Source: Celeribacter persicus (GTDB lineage Bacteria > Pseudomonadota > Alphaproteobacteria > Rhodobacterales > Rhodobacteraceae). Taken from it: DNA of 64,000 bases. Each line of letters begins with the position of its first letter. The first letter of the stretch is position 1. The notes under the pieces are model-generated. The model was not told the origin of the DNA and did no database searches. It saw only the letters and a list, made by a program, of their open reading frames with translations. The DNA lies in contig NZ_QAOH01000015.1 of assembly GCF_003050785.1 (NCBI RefSeq), positions 24,167-88,166 on the forward strand, given 5' to 3'. Shown here piece by piece: positions 27,501 through 35,946 of this stretch. Both the position numbers and the translations under genes were made by a program.

Positions 27501-30500
27501 GCCCGCGTCAAGCACAGAATCGGCGTTCACATCCTCAAAGACAGTGCCAGAGATGGACCCCTCGGCAAAAACGGTCGAGGCATAGAACGACCCTTTGCGG
27601 CAAGACGCGCCATCGTTGCCGATGGGGGCGGACCCGGTGCCGGCGATCGCTTCGAACTGATAGCTTGCCGGACGTGCGCCCTCTGCGCCGACTTCGACGT
27701 AAAACACCTGTTTCGAGTTGTTGTCATAGGCGTAGAAGAAGCCGTGTTCATCCATCCAGACGGAGTCGAGCTGGGCCGAGCCGAACCCTGCGGGCAGAGG
27801 GATGTTTGCCGAGACAAGTGTGGTTGTCGTGGCCCCCGCCGTGCCGCCTTTCGGGTCCATGGCATAGATCGAATTGCCATTGACCACCATATAAAGCAGG
27901 CCGTCGCGCGGGTTGTAAGTCATATCAAGCCCGTTCGGCGCGGAGGCCCCCGCATCGAGAATCCCGAGGTTCACCGGGTTGAACGGATCGGACAGATCGA
28001 CGAGCTGATATTTCCCGCTCTGGTTCAGTACGTTGTAGACCATCACCCCATTGGGCAGAATCTCAAGCGTCGAGCCCACAGTGCCAAGCCCCAACCCAGC
28101 CATGTCCACCACCGGACGCAGCGCGCCGGAATAGGTCACGCGGTACAGCTGGAACGTATCGCGCAAGACGCCGTAGATATAATGGTCCAGCTCGTTCCAG
28201 CCCCAGCCAGTCGTCACATAGTTGCCGGTGAAATCGGGCGGATAGGTGGTGCGCACGGAGGTGTAGCTTCCGGGGCTTCCGGTGATCTGAAGCTTTTCGA
28301 GAACCGGATCGCCATTGAGCGCAAAGACCATGAAGAACCCGGTGTCACAGACCAGCGGCCCTTCGGGATTGGTGACGGTGACAAGGTAATCCTCCACCTC
28401 GCCATCCGCATTGAGTCCGTTGAACGGATCGGAGGTCACGCCACTTGTGGTGGACCAGCGCAGGCGGGCATAGGTCTCGCCGCTCACCGCATCCGTCGGC
28501 ACGGCGATGTCGAGGGTGATCTGATTGTTGAACACCCCATCGGTGTCGCCCGTGCCACCATCGCGGTAGTCGACGGCGATCTGTTCAGCGGTGTCGAACA
28601 GCCCGTTCTGGTCAAAGTCGATCCAGAGCTGCAAATTGGTGATCCCTTCGGTCACCGGCAGGCCGAGATCGAGTTGCAGGCTGAGGGTTTCATGGGTCAC
28701 GACGGTGAGCTGCACCGTGCTGCCGCCCACAAGCTCGGGGAAGACCGCCACGGCATCTTCGTCGTCGATACCCGACAGGTCATCGCCATCGGCGCCGACC
28801 GTGTGCTGGGTTGTGGTCTCCGTGTCGGGAAGCCCTGCGCCGAGGTAAATCTCCGGCACGACGATATGGCGCGGATCACCATAGGAGGCGGGCGCATCGC
28901 CCCGGTCGACCAAGTCGGCGGCGGCGATCACCAGAGAATAATCCTCCACCTCGCCATCGACGGCAAAAGAGGACGGCAGGAGGGTCAGTTCCGAGCTGTA
29001 GCGGAACCGCGCGAAGGTGGTCGCGGTCGTCGCATCCGTCGGCACGGTTACGTCGATCTGGATCACGCCATCGCCCGCCACATCGTCAAACCCCGTCCCG
29101 TCATCGCGCAGATCGGTGGCAATGCGCTCGCCAAGTGTCCCTTCAAATAGCCCGTCACCATTAAAGTCGATCCAGGCCTGAAGATAGCCGTCGCCACTCA
29201 CCGCGACATCCAGGGTTGAAATCATGCCCTGTGTGAGCACGGGAAAAGTCACCGCGTCTTCGTCGTCTGTGTCCAAAAGGTCATCGGCGGTGGCGGTTGA
29301 GTCCGATTGGGCGATCAGCTCCGCGTCGGGGGCAATAGTGCCGAGATAGACGGTCTGCGTGGCATTCACCCCATGCGAGGCGATGAGATAGCTCAAAGGC
29401 GCATCCCCGAAATCCACCCCGTCGCCGTCGAACACGGCCACGGTCACCTTCGCACGGTCACAATCGCCGGGGTTAAGCGCATCGCACATCTCATACTCTA
29501 TCGTGTAGACACCTGCCGGCACACCTGCGGGCACCACCACGCGGCCCTCATCGAGTCCGGAGGTTTCAATGAAGGGCACTGGATCGCCAATATTCTGCGG
29601 CGTCGCCTCGACAAGAACGCTCAGATCGGCGGTGGCGACCGTGGCTGTCAGACCGTTGATTGTGTCGTTGGTGTAGACCTCGCCCGCGCTGCCGCCCAAG
29701 AGGTTGTTCACGGGCGTAGAAGTGTAATCGTCATCCTCGGCCCGCACCACGGCAGAGGTCTCGTTGATCGGGCACAAGAGAATGTTGGAACCGCGATACC
29801 CGGATTCGGCGCTGCTTCCGGTAAAGCCGTGGATAAAGCGCGCTGTTGCGAAGGTTGGGAATTCATAGGTGACAAAGTTGTCCCATGGTGTCTCGTTCGG
29901 CTCTTCGATCCAGTTCGTCGGATCGCCCACCTTGGCCGGGTCCATGGCAATCGCCGTGCCGCCAGCCGCAAAGCCGGTGATTTCCACAGTGTTGAAATGG
30001 GTGATCGTGGGCATGCCATCGAGAAAGCCCACCACATCGGAGGAATCATGGCCGTTATAAAGGCTGTCCACATCGTTTTGTTGCACGATGATGCCATTGA
30101 TCCCGCTTTGGTCGATGGGATCGCCCAGCGGATTTGCGGTCGTGGCGGAGCCGTCCTTGACCAGGTTGATCCGGTAGATGATGTGTGAATCGAGCGTCGG
30201 CGTCATCGTTGCCTCAATCCCTGTGGTCTGAAGTATTGCGCCACTTGAGTTTGAGATCGTCTCGATCCGGGTTACGATGTCGATGAAATTGCCCGCCGCA
30301 TCGGTGGCCACATCCTCAAAGAGGAACGTATCCCCGACTTGAAGCGCCGATGCGCTGCCGCTGCCGGCAAGCTGGGTGCGGGGATGATCGAATATCGTTT
30401 CCGGGGTACAGGTCAGAGGACTCGGGGAGACTACGGCACTGGTGGCCACATTCGTGCTTGAGCTGTTCGATTGCAGCCGCGACACAAATCCGGTTCCGAT

Positions 30501-31583
30501 CGTGCCGATCCCGGCAGTCGCCGTGCTGTCGACATTGCCGGTCAGAACATCCGCCGCCGTGACAGTGTAGGTGGTGGTACAGGTCACGGTGCCGCCCGGC
30601 GCCACAGGCGCGGTGATGGCGGGACAGGACACAGTGCCAAGCTGCGTGTCCTCGATCACCACATCCTGCTCGGTGTTGAACGGCAGAGTGCCTGTGTTGG
30701 TCACGGTATAGGTATAAGTGAGCGTGTCGCCTTCGATCGCTGTGGCGGGAGAGACGTTGCGCGCCAGTGTGATGCTCTGATCGACGGTGAAATAGACTTC
30801 GGCGAACATGCCGATGCCGCGCGCGCCGGGGTTGTAATTTTGGAATACAGGATAATTGCGCACGTTTTGAATGCTTTCGTCATACCAGAAGGTCACCGAA
30901 GACGTGCCGTCCGGGAAGGTCGCGCGCACCGTGCCCGTGTAATCATTGGGCGAGGTCGGTGAGCCTGCCGGACCCTCATTATAGATGCACTGCGCCTGGT
31001 TGGCGGCAATCGTCCCTGTCAGCCCCGACCCCGGACCGGGGCCGACCACGACAGACGGTGTAGGGCTGAGTGCGGTGAGCGCCGGATTGCCGTTGTCGCC
31101 AAAAGCTGTGAGAAAGTCGCAGCGGTCCGAGGTCGCATTGTTATCGGTCGCGTCAATGTCCAGCACGTCGATCCGCAGATTGTCGACCTGAACCGCCACG
31201 CCGCCGGAACTGGCCGAAACGGTGTTGACGACCCGGCTGTCGCCGATTGCACCTGCGTTTTGCGGTGCGTCGGACACAAGGATGAGGGATTCGATATTGC
31301 CGCCAAAGATAGTGTCGTCATCCGGCGTCTGCACGGTCTGTCCCGATCCGTTGACATAGGTGCTCAACGGTCCGTTCACTTCGACCGTCACATCCACGGC
31401 GAACCCGTATTGATCGTAAAGCGTTCGGTCGAGCGGTCCGCCAAAACCCGCAGGCCAATCAAAGGCCCCCCAGTCAATGGTGAAATCCCCGGCTTGTGCA
31501 GGCGAAGACAGGACAGACACCCCGCCGAAGACGACGGAGAAAGACAAAGCTGACAACAGGAGCCGCGACATTGGCTTGAACAC
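24519..31583 (-). CDS. Giant secreted modular surface protein (DUF11, GEVED, SdrD B-like and beta-propeller-like modules)
   Basis: About 2354 residues. I chose the GTG at 31583 because GAGGTG lies seven bases upstream; ATG at 31571 or 31628 are alternatives, and all keep the signal peptide LLLSALSFSVVFGG...SPAQA. From the N terminus the modules are: an unrecognised region; DUF11-like domain (about 30450-30790); two GEVED domains (WIDFNGDGLFEG, then DGEVEDYSLVI; WIDFDQNGLFD, then DGEVEDYLVTV) at about 28370-29230; two tandem units of a propeller-like block plus SdrD B-like domain (about 27220-28365 and 26040-27200); DUF11 (LKLTVTNDGAGGATGVLVRDLIPDGYSYVSD); another SdrD B-like domain; and a terminal DUF11-like domain. 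No barrel, LPxTG or PEP-CTERM anchor is visible. Probably an extracellular adhesin or matrix protein. Confidence 0.8.
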   Translation of the reverse strand: MFKPMSRLLLSALSFSVVFGGVSVLSSPAQAGDFTIDWGAFDWPAGFGGPLDRTLYDQYGFAVDVTVEVNGPLSTYVNGSGQTVQTPDDDTIFGGNIESLILVSDAPQNAGAIGDSRVVNTVSASSGGVAVQVDNLRIDVLDIDATDNNATSDRCDFLTAFGDNGNPALTALSPTPSVVVGPGPGSGLTGTIAANQAQCIYNEGPAGSPTSPNDYTGTVRATFPDGTSSVTFWYDESIQNVRNYPVFQNYNPGARGIGMFAEVYFTVDQSITLARNVSPATAIEGDTLTYTYTVTNTGTLPFNTEQDVVIEDTQLGTVSCPAITAPVAPGGTVTCTTTYTVTAADVLTGNVDSTATAGIGTIGTGFVSRLQSNSSSTNVATSAVVSPSPLTCTPETIFDHPRTQLAGSGSASALQVGDTFLFEDVATDAAGNFIDIVTRIETISNSSGAILQTTGIEATMTPTLDSHIIYRINLVKDGSATTANPLGDPIDQSGINGIIVQQNDVDSLYNGHDSSDVVGFLDGMPTITHFNTVEITGFAAGGTAIAMDPAKVGDPTNWIEEPNETPWDNFVTYEFPTFATARFIHGFTGSSAESGYRGSNILLCPINETSAVVRAEDDDYTSTPVNNLLGGSAGEVYTNDTINGLTATVATADLSVLVEATPQNIGDPVPFIETSGLDEGRVVVPAGVPAGVYTIEYEMCDALNPGDCDRAKVTVAVFDGDGVDFGDAPLSYLIASHGVNATQTVYLGTIAPDAELIAQSDSTATADDLLDTDDEDAVTFPVLTQGMISTLDVAVSGDGYLQAWIDFNGDGLFEGTLGERIATDLRDDGTGFDDVAGDGVIQIDVTVPTDATTATTFARFRYSSELTLLPSSFAVDGEVEDYSLVIAAADLVDRGDAPASYGDPRHIVVPEIYLGAGLPDTETTTQHTVGADGDDLSGIDDEDAVAVFPELVGGSTVQLTVVTHETLSLQLDLGLPVTEGITNLQLWIDFDQNGLFDTAEQIAVDYRDGGTGDTDGVFNNQITLDIAVPTDAVSGETYARLRWSTTSGVTSDPFNGLNADGEVEDYLVTVTNPEGPLVCDTGFFMVFALNGDPVLEKLQITGSPGSYTSVRTTYPPDFTGNYVTTGWGWNELDHYIYGVLRDTFQLYRVTYSGALRPVVDMAGLGLGTVGSTLEILPNGVMVYNVLNQSGKYQLVDLSDPFNPVNLGILDAGASAPNGLDMTYNPRDGLLYMVVNGNSIYAMDPKGGTAGATTTTLVSANIPLPAGFGSAQLDSVWMDEHGFFYAYDNNSKQVFYVEVGAEGARPASYQFEAIAGTGSAPIGNDGASCRKGSFYASTVFAEGSISGTVFEDVNADSVLDAGDSGLGAVTVTLYNDNGTPADTADDTLVATTESVADGTYSFAAVDATQTYRIEVDGADADVPANLNLTSANPITGVVVTSGADTGDQNFAFTDPATPVYDPNGPLVCSDTFYMVATETAQNLPALSELRVTESGGTYTLSQTLLPPDYTGNYLVTGWGYNELDGYIYGVRQSPRTLMRIVASGAVQEVADISGLTIESPDTSSDILPNGVMVYMSGTNFGHYQLLDISDPLNPVALGILDTGQSGLYGRDIAYNPRDGLLYFIDSNRNIYAIDPLGGTPGATTITLVGNVPLPVGIFSMDPDSVWFDGSGYLYLFDNQSRQVFAVEVGVEGNRPLTFSFIEVEGTVADLTYQGNDGASCRAPGPFASTLFEEGTISGTLYQDANANSIFDTGETGVGSVTVTLYNDNGTPADSSDDTLVATTESAADGTYSFATVDATQTYRIEVDGADADIPAGYVISTTNPLTGVVVTTGADTSGQDFGFAEGAQTADLSIAMEILDTGAVVVTTASEGNALDLKLTVTNDGAGGATGVLVRDLIPDGYSYVSDDAVSLGDTYDAATGIWDIGAMANGESVTLTIRVTMNATGEHTNTAEIVAADQDDPDSDPGVGHLTDDLSDGIADDDEASATVALSGTGSVLSGTVFRDNGAGGGTAFDGLINGTESGGAVAQVAIYDSTGTLIDSPEVAADGTWSLTLPTGYTGAITVTVTADADHLVISETPAVLPSLVNTDPRDGSLTFTPAAGTDYAGIDIGVLTQAVLREDQARSISAGQIATLRHEYIADAPGLVDFSLATISETPAGGYSAALFEDMNCDGSADVAITGPIATDAATTICLVLRVSASSSLGPNASYVVKLDATTNYGATGVSEIDSNVDRLTTEAHTGALDLSKTVRNVTRGGAEGVRNGGAPGDVLEYRITVSNPTALPASEVKLYDRTPPYTVLAAPIPTPVTLGDMSCTLAVPATNPVGYSGDLRWDCAGLFRPGAEGTVTFQVKIAP
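26040..28365 (-). repeat. Tandem duplication inside the giant surface gene
   Basis: Two units of about 1.1-1.2 kb each encode a propeller-like block (motifs YIYGV, DILPNGVMVY or EILPNGVMVY, YNPRDGLLY, NDGASCR) followed by an SdrD B-like domain (VTVTLYNDNGTPAD, TQTYRIEVDGADAD). The SdrD B-like parts (about 26060-26400 and 27230-27545) are nearly identical in DNA, showing recent duplication or gene conversion. The propeller-like parts have diverged more. Confidence 0.75.
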
Positions 31584-31916
31584 GGGAAGGCACCTCGATC
31601 TGACCCTGCTTGAGTGCCCCGGAGCCACGGGACCGGCAGGGACGCGGCACCCGTGCGCATCGACCCGGGGTCTGCGACACAGGAATCACTTTGTCTGATC
31701 GCAGGGGGAAATGCCTTCGCGCCTTGGTCTACCTGCGCGGGCCATTGGCCCAGGTCCCTATCCTTCTGGGTAGTTGGGCGACCCGGTCGGGGTGCGCGGC
31801 CTCTGCGCATGTCCTCTGGTTTGATCCTCTGCGTGAAAGCGCGCCCAGAACACGGAGAACATACTGGGATCAGGCCGCGAAATGCGGCGCCCTTTATGTC
31901 GCGAAGGATTGCCCAC

Positions 31917-33128
31917 ATGCCCAACCCCCAACGTATCGCTCTTGTCTCCGCCTTCCCGCCAGGCCGCCAGAGCCTCAATGAATACGGGCTTCACCTCGCC
32001 CGCGAACTGGCCGCTTTCCCGGATGTCGAGGAGATCGTCGTCATCGCCGAAAAGCTTGCGATTTCAGAGCCAGAGCTTGATCTCGGACCTAAAATCCGCG
32101 TCTGTCGTGTCTGGTCTTTCAACAGGCTTTCCGCCGGTCCCGCGATCCTGCGTGCGCTTTATCGCGAGGAGGTGGACGGGGTGCTCTGGAATCTCCAGAT
32201 GGCGAGTTTCGGCAATCGTGAACTTCCCGCAGCACTCGCCCTGCTCACCCCTGCCCTCGCCCGCCTCGCAGGCTGGCGCAGCGGGGTCATTGCGCACAAT
32301 CTCGTCTCGGGGATCGACCTCGACAACACCCAGCTCAAAGGAAGGCCGATCCGTCAGGCCATCGTGCGCTCCGCTGGTGCGGTTGTCACCCGCGCTTTGC
32401 TGTCGGCCGATTATATGACCGTGACGCTCACCTCCTATGCCGAAATGCTGCATGATCGTTATCCCCGCGTCGAGGTTCATCACATTCCTCACGGCACGTT
32501 CGACACCGCTGCGCGGACCCTGCCGAAACTGTCCGAGCGTCCGAAACGGATCGTTACCATGGGGAAATTCGGCACCTATAAACGTCTCGAAACCCTGCTC
32601 GCAGCGTTTGACCTGATGCGCGCGATGCCGGAGTTCGCCGATTACCAACTGGTGATCGGCGGCATGGATCATCCGGCGGCCCCCGGTTATCTCGACCGGG
32701 TCGCCCGGATGCGAGAGGGTGACGAAGGCGTTGTCTTTCATGGTTATGTCGCCGAAGAGGATGTGCCGGATTTCTTCTCGCAGGCACGTCTCAGCGTGTT
32801 CGATTACAATGCCACGACCGGCAGTTCCGGCGTCCTGCATCAGGCGGTGAGCTATGAAACCGTGCCGATCTTTCCCAATATCGGGGATTTCGTCGATGTC
32901 TGTGAGCACGAGGGTCTGCGCGGCATGAACTACACGCCGGGCAAGCCGGTCGAATTGGCCTGGGTGATGCGCAAAGCCTTGGGCGATCTCGTTGCCGCGC
33001 AGCGTCTGGTCGAAAAGAACCGCGTGGCCTCTCAGGATATCCCGCTCTCACAGATCGCGCGATTCCATGTGGCAATGCTGCGTATGTCCCGGCGACAGAG
33101 ACCCGAATTGAGCCAGATTTCCGCCTGA
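31917..33128 (+). CDS. Family 4 glycosyltransferase
   Basis: About 403 residues from the ATG at 31917, with GAAGGA eight bases upstream; the frame runs further upstream without homology. The N-terminal half has RIALVSAFPPGRQSLNEYGLHLARELA, the acceptor-side Rossmann fold of GT-B enzymes. The C-terminal half has RIVTMGKFGTYKRLETLLAAFDLM and VVFHGYVAEEDVPDFFSQARLSVFDYNATTGSSGVLHQAVSYETVPI (cited in parts), the GT4 nucleotide-sugar site, though the classical EGFG is replaced by TTGSSGV. It probably adds a sugar in exopolysaccharide assembly. It begins a plus-strand group with a GT2 and a flippase and is divergent from the giant surface protein. Confidence 0.85.
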   Translation: MPNPQRIALVSAFPPGRQSLNEYGLHLARELAAFPDVEEIVVIAEKLAISEPELDLGPKIRVCRVWSFNRLSAGPAILRALYREEVDGVLWNLQMASFGNRELPAALALLTPALARLAGWRSGVIAHNLVSGIDLDNTQLKGRPIRQAIVRSAGAVVTRALLSADYMTVTLTSYAEMLHDRYPRVEVHHIPHGTFDTAARTLPKLSERPKRIVTMGKFGTYKRLETLLAAFDLMRAMPEFADYQLVIGGMDHPAAPGYLDRVARMREGDEGVVFHGYVAEEDVPDFFSQARLSVFDYNATTGSSGVLHQAVSYETVPIFPNIGDFVDVCEHEGLRGMNYTPGKPVELAWVMRKALGDLVAAQRLVEKNRVASQDIPLSQIARFHVAMLRMSRRQRPELSQISA

Positions 33129-33151
33129 GTTTCCCTCACCTCGGTGGAGAA

Positions 33152-33185
33152 AGCGGCCTGTCCGAAAGGATAGGCCGCTCTTCCT
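33152..33185 (+). terminator. Rho-independent-like terminator after the GT4 gene
   Basis: AGCGGCCT (33152-33159) pairs with AGGCCGCT (33172-33179) and the inner GTCC pairs with GGAT through a wobble, around a short loop. CTTCCTTTG follows. It starts 24 bases after the stop codon. Confidence 0.75.
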
Positions 33186-33311
33186 TTGTTCTGAGAAATA
33201 CCGCCAAGGCATAGTGAATATCCTTTTGAAACAATGGTCTATACCGCCGTTTCCGCGCATTTCACGGTTGCATCTGAAATAAAGGTTTAACCGAAAATCA
33301 AAGGTGCTGCC

Positions 33312-34214
33312 ATGAACGCCATCGTTTCTCATCCTCTGACGAAAACCGTGTCGCAAGAGATCCCGGCCCCGGTCTGCCCCTGGCCGAACAACCCGCGCTT
33401 GCGCACGCTTGTCGTGGTGCCCTGCTACAATGAGGCGCGCCGGTTCAATAACGAAGCCTTCGCCTGTTTCATGGCAGGTCATCCGGATGTCGACTTCATC
33501 TTTGTCAATGACGGGAGCACGGACGCGACGGATGAACGTCTCGAAGCGTTTCGCGCCCACTGGCCGCAACGGGTCACGGTTCTGAATCTGGTGCGTAACG
33601 CGGGCAAGGCCGAGGCTGTGCGGTTGGGGCTGCTTTACGCCTGCGATCAGGGGGTGACACGCGTGGCCTATTGGGACGCTGATCTCGCAACGCCTTTGGA
33701 GGCGATCCCGGATTTCATCCGTGCCTTTGACCGGTTCAGCGAGACCCATGTCGTTTTCGGCGCGCGGCGTCAGATGCTGGGGCACCGGATCGAGCGGCGT
33801 CTGTCACGGAGGATCGTCTCGCGGCTGTGTGCTTTCATGGCGCGTCTTGCGCTCGATTTGCCGATCAGGGATTCGCAATGCGGCGCCAAGATGCTGCGCA
33901 ACTCGCCCGCGCTGCGTCGCGCCCTGTCCGAACCGTTCACGGCTGGCTGGCTGTTCGATGTCGAACTCTTCATGCGTCTCAAGGACAATCTCGGCCTCGA
34001 TCGCCACAAATACGCATTCTACGAACACCCGCTGGCGGAATGGGATGAGGTGCCGGGGTCCAAAGTCACGGCCAGGGCAATTGCGAAAAGCGGGTTGGAA
34101 ATGCTCAAACTCATCGCGCGGTCGCGGTTCGGGATGCGTTTTGCCCCGAAACAGGTCACCGTTCCGGTCGAGGTTCTGGTGCCCGTACCCGTACCGGTGT
34201 CGCAAAGACGCTGA
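33312..34214 (+). CDS. Family 2 glycosyltransferase (dolichyl-phosphate-mannose-synthase-like)
   Basis: This 300-residue GT-A enzyme contains LVVVPCYNEARRFN, DVDFIFVNDGSTDAT, NLVRNAGKAEAVRLGLLYA and VAYWDADLATPLEAIPDFI with the DxD-like DAD motif, then DSQCGAKMLR. This is the DPM1/polyprenyl-phosphate sugar transferase group. It lacks clear C-terminal membrane helices. It probably charges a lipid carrier or extends a glycan and lies two bases before the flippase gene, so they are co-expressed. The sequence ends with an unusual repetitive VPVEVLVPVPVPVSQRR tail. Confidence 0.88.
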   Translation: MNAIVSHPLTKTVSQEIPAPVCPWPNNPRLRTLVVVPCYNEARRFNNEAFACFMAGHPDVDFIFVNDGSTDATDERLEAFRAHWPQRVTVLNLVRNAGKAEAVRLGLLYACDQGVTRVAYWDADLATPLEAIPDFIRAFDRFSETHVVFGARRQMLGHRIERRLSRRIVSRLCAFMARLALDLPIRDSQCGAKMLRNSPALRRALSEPFTAGWLFDVELFMRLKDNLGLDRHKYAFYEHPLAEWDEVPGSKVTARAIAKSGLEMLKLIARSRFGMRFAPKQVTVPVEVLVPVPVPVSQRR

Positions 34215-34216
34215 CG

Positions 34217-35476
34217 ATGGAAAGGATGTTGCGCTCCGGCCTGTCTTTGCGCCTTTTGGTCGTCACGCCTGCCGTAGCGATCTTTCTGTCGTCGATGCTG
34301 GTGAATGTCGGAAATCTCGGGTTCAACATGATCTTCAGCCGATTGATGGGGCCGGAGCTTTTCGGCCAGCTTGCCTTTCTTCTGACGCTGAAACTGTCCG
34401 TCCTGTCGCTTTTCGGCGCAGCACAAATGGCGGTGAGTCATCTGGTATCCGACTGTGAACCGCGTGGGCGAGGCGCGCTTTTGGCCGGGTTGAGTGTGCT
34501 CACCCGTCAGGTCTTTGTCCTTCTTTCCCTTGTCTTTCTGTTCGCAGCCATTGCGCTCTGGCTTTGGCTCGGAACGACCGCCCTGCCCCCGGTTTTACTC
34601 TTTGCCGCCCTGCCCTTCGGCGCGGCGTTCAGCGTTCTGCGCGGGGTGTCCTTCGGTGCGATGCATACCGGGGCAATCATCCTCTCGGCCAATCTGGAAA
34701 TGGGGGTGCGGCTGATCGGGGCGCTTCTCGCCTGGCAGCTCGGGCTGGGGCTTTCCGGTGTGGCGGGTGCAATTGCCCTGTCGATCATCGCGGGCTGGGC
34801 GGTGGTCCGGCGCGAACTTCCCGCTCCCGCACAGCCGGTTGAGCTTTCCGGCCTGATCCGTTCGCTCGGACTGGGGGGCGCAGCCTTTGCGCTCTTGCAG
34901 CTCGCGCAGGTGCTCGCGCTCGATGGCGACATTTTTCTCGCCCGTAGCCTTCTGAGCGCCGAAGATGGCGGGTTGATCGCCGCGCTTTCGCTGTCTCAGC
35001 GCATCCAGTTCTTTGCCTGTTTCTCGCTCGCAACCGTGCTTTTGCCCGATCTCACCCGCGCGCGTCGTACCGGTCAGCCGGTAATCGTGGCCCTCCGTCC
35101 GGTGGGGATTTTGTTCGGTGCGGTGAGCATTGCGGTCCTTTGCGCGACGACGATGGTCCCCGAATGGCTCACTGATCTGTTGGTCGGGCCGCAATATCGC
35201 GCGGCTGCTCCCCTGCTGCGTCTGGCGGCGCTCTCCGCGATTGCCTTTACGCTCAGCTATCTGATTGCCACGGCGCTGATGGCCTTTGGCGACCGGCGTG
35301 GGATCTGGATTTGTCTCACCGTTGCAGTGGTACAACTCGCGGCCATGGCGTTGATCCCGGAGCCGCACCTTTCAGGGTTTGTCATGATCAAGGTGAGCTG
35401 TCAGCTTGCCGCCTGTGGCATAAGTCTCCTGCTGTTTGCCGTGCGCCTCAAATGTTCGCTCCTGACAACGCGGTGA
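34217..35476 (+). CDS. Polysaccharide flippase (Wzx/MVF-like)
   Basis: This 419-residue protein has about 12 membrane segments and the arrangement of Wzx-type oligosaccharide flippases of the MOP superfamily. The N-terminal segment SSMLVNVGNLGFNMIFSRLMGPELFGQLAFLLTL (cited in parts) is characteristic. It probably moves a lipid-linked glycan across the inner membrane, matching the two upstream glycosyltransferases. The start lies two bases after the GT2 stop. No polymerase or export gene follows directly. Confidence 0.85.
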   Translation: MERMLRSGLSLRLLVVTPAVAIFLSSMLVNVGNLGFNMIFSRLMGPELFGQLAFLLTLKLSVLSLFGAAQMAVSHLVSDCEPRGRGALLAGLSVLTRQVFVLLSLVFLFAAIALWLWLGTTALPPVLLFAALPFGAAFSVLRGVSFGAMHTGAIILSANLEMGVRLIGALLAWQLGLGLSGVAGAIALSIIAGWAVVRRELPAPAQPVELSGLIRSLGLGGAAFALLQLAQVLALDGDIFLARSLLSAEDGGLIAALSLSQRIQFFACFSLATVLLPDLTRARRTGQPVIVALRPVGILFGAVSIAVLCATTMVPEWLTDLLVGPQYRAAAPLLRLAALSAIAFTLSYLIATALMAFGDRRGIWICLTVAVVQLAAMALIPEPHLSGFVMIKVSCQLAACGISLLLFAVRLKCSLLTTR

Positions 35477-35528
35477 GGGGCATTCCTCTCTCTTTTGACG
35501 ACAAGGCACTATCGGGCCAGATGCGCGA

Positions 35529-35888
35529 TCACATCTCATCCACGATGGCGTCTTCCATCAGATCGAGCAGGATGTCGATTAGTTCGCTCAATTCGGACAG
35601 TTGCCTGTCGGAGCGGTCAAAGCGGGAAACGGCCTGCTCGACGTCTGCGGCGCTTTCGCCGATCTGAGGAAAGTTGACGGTGGCGGCGATGCCGTTCAGG
35701 CGATGCGTCAGAAAGGCAAGACGCGCCAGCGCGTCTTTGTCGTCTCTTTTACCGTTTATCCGGGTTTGCAGGGTTTCGATTTCCGAGAGCTTCACGATCA
35801 GGTCGTCAATGAAACGCTGCCGTGTACGCCCGAGGGCTTCGGCCATTTTTTGATGGATAGCAGATTCTGAGATTGATTTACCTGGCAT
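35529..35888 (-). CDS. HPt phosphotransfer protein
   Basis: This 119-residue all-helical protein has the HPt motif LAFLTHRLNGIAATVNFPQIGESAADVEQ (cited in parts), with His62 as the likely phosphorylated residue. Free-standing HPt proteins relay phosphate from hybrid kinases to response regulators. The gene lies 58 bases downstream of the receiver/GGDEF-like gene on the same strand and is probably in one operon with it. In the window, the partners are probably the receivers at 35.9-37.5 kb and the kinases at 20-24 kb and 38-40 kb. The N in place of K after the HR (HRLNG rather than HRLKG) is a mild deviation. Confidence 0.75.
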   Translation of the reverse strand: MPGKSISESAIHQKMAEALGRTRQRFIDDLIVKLSEIETLQTRINGKRDDKDALARLAFLTHRLNGIAATVNFPQIGESAADVEQAVSRFDRSDRQLSELSELIDILLDLMEDAIVDEM

Positions 35889-35946
35889 AAACGTCCTCCC
35901 AGACCTTTACAGTGACCACAGTTCCCCCAACCGAGTTTGGAGGGGA

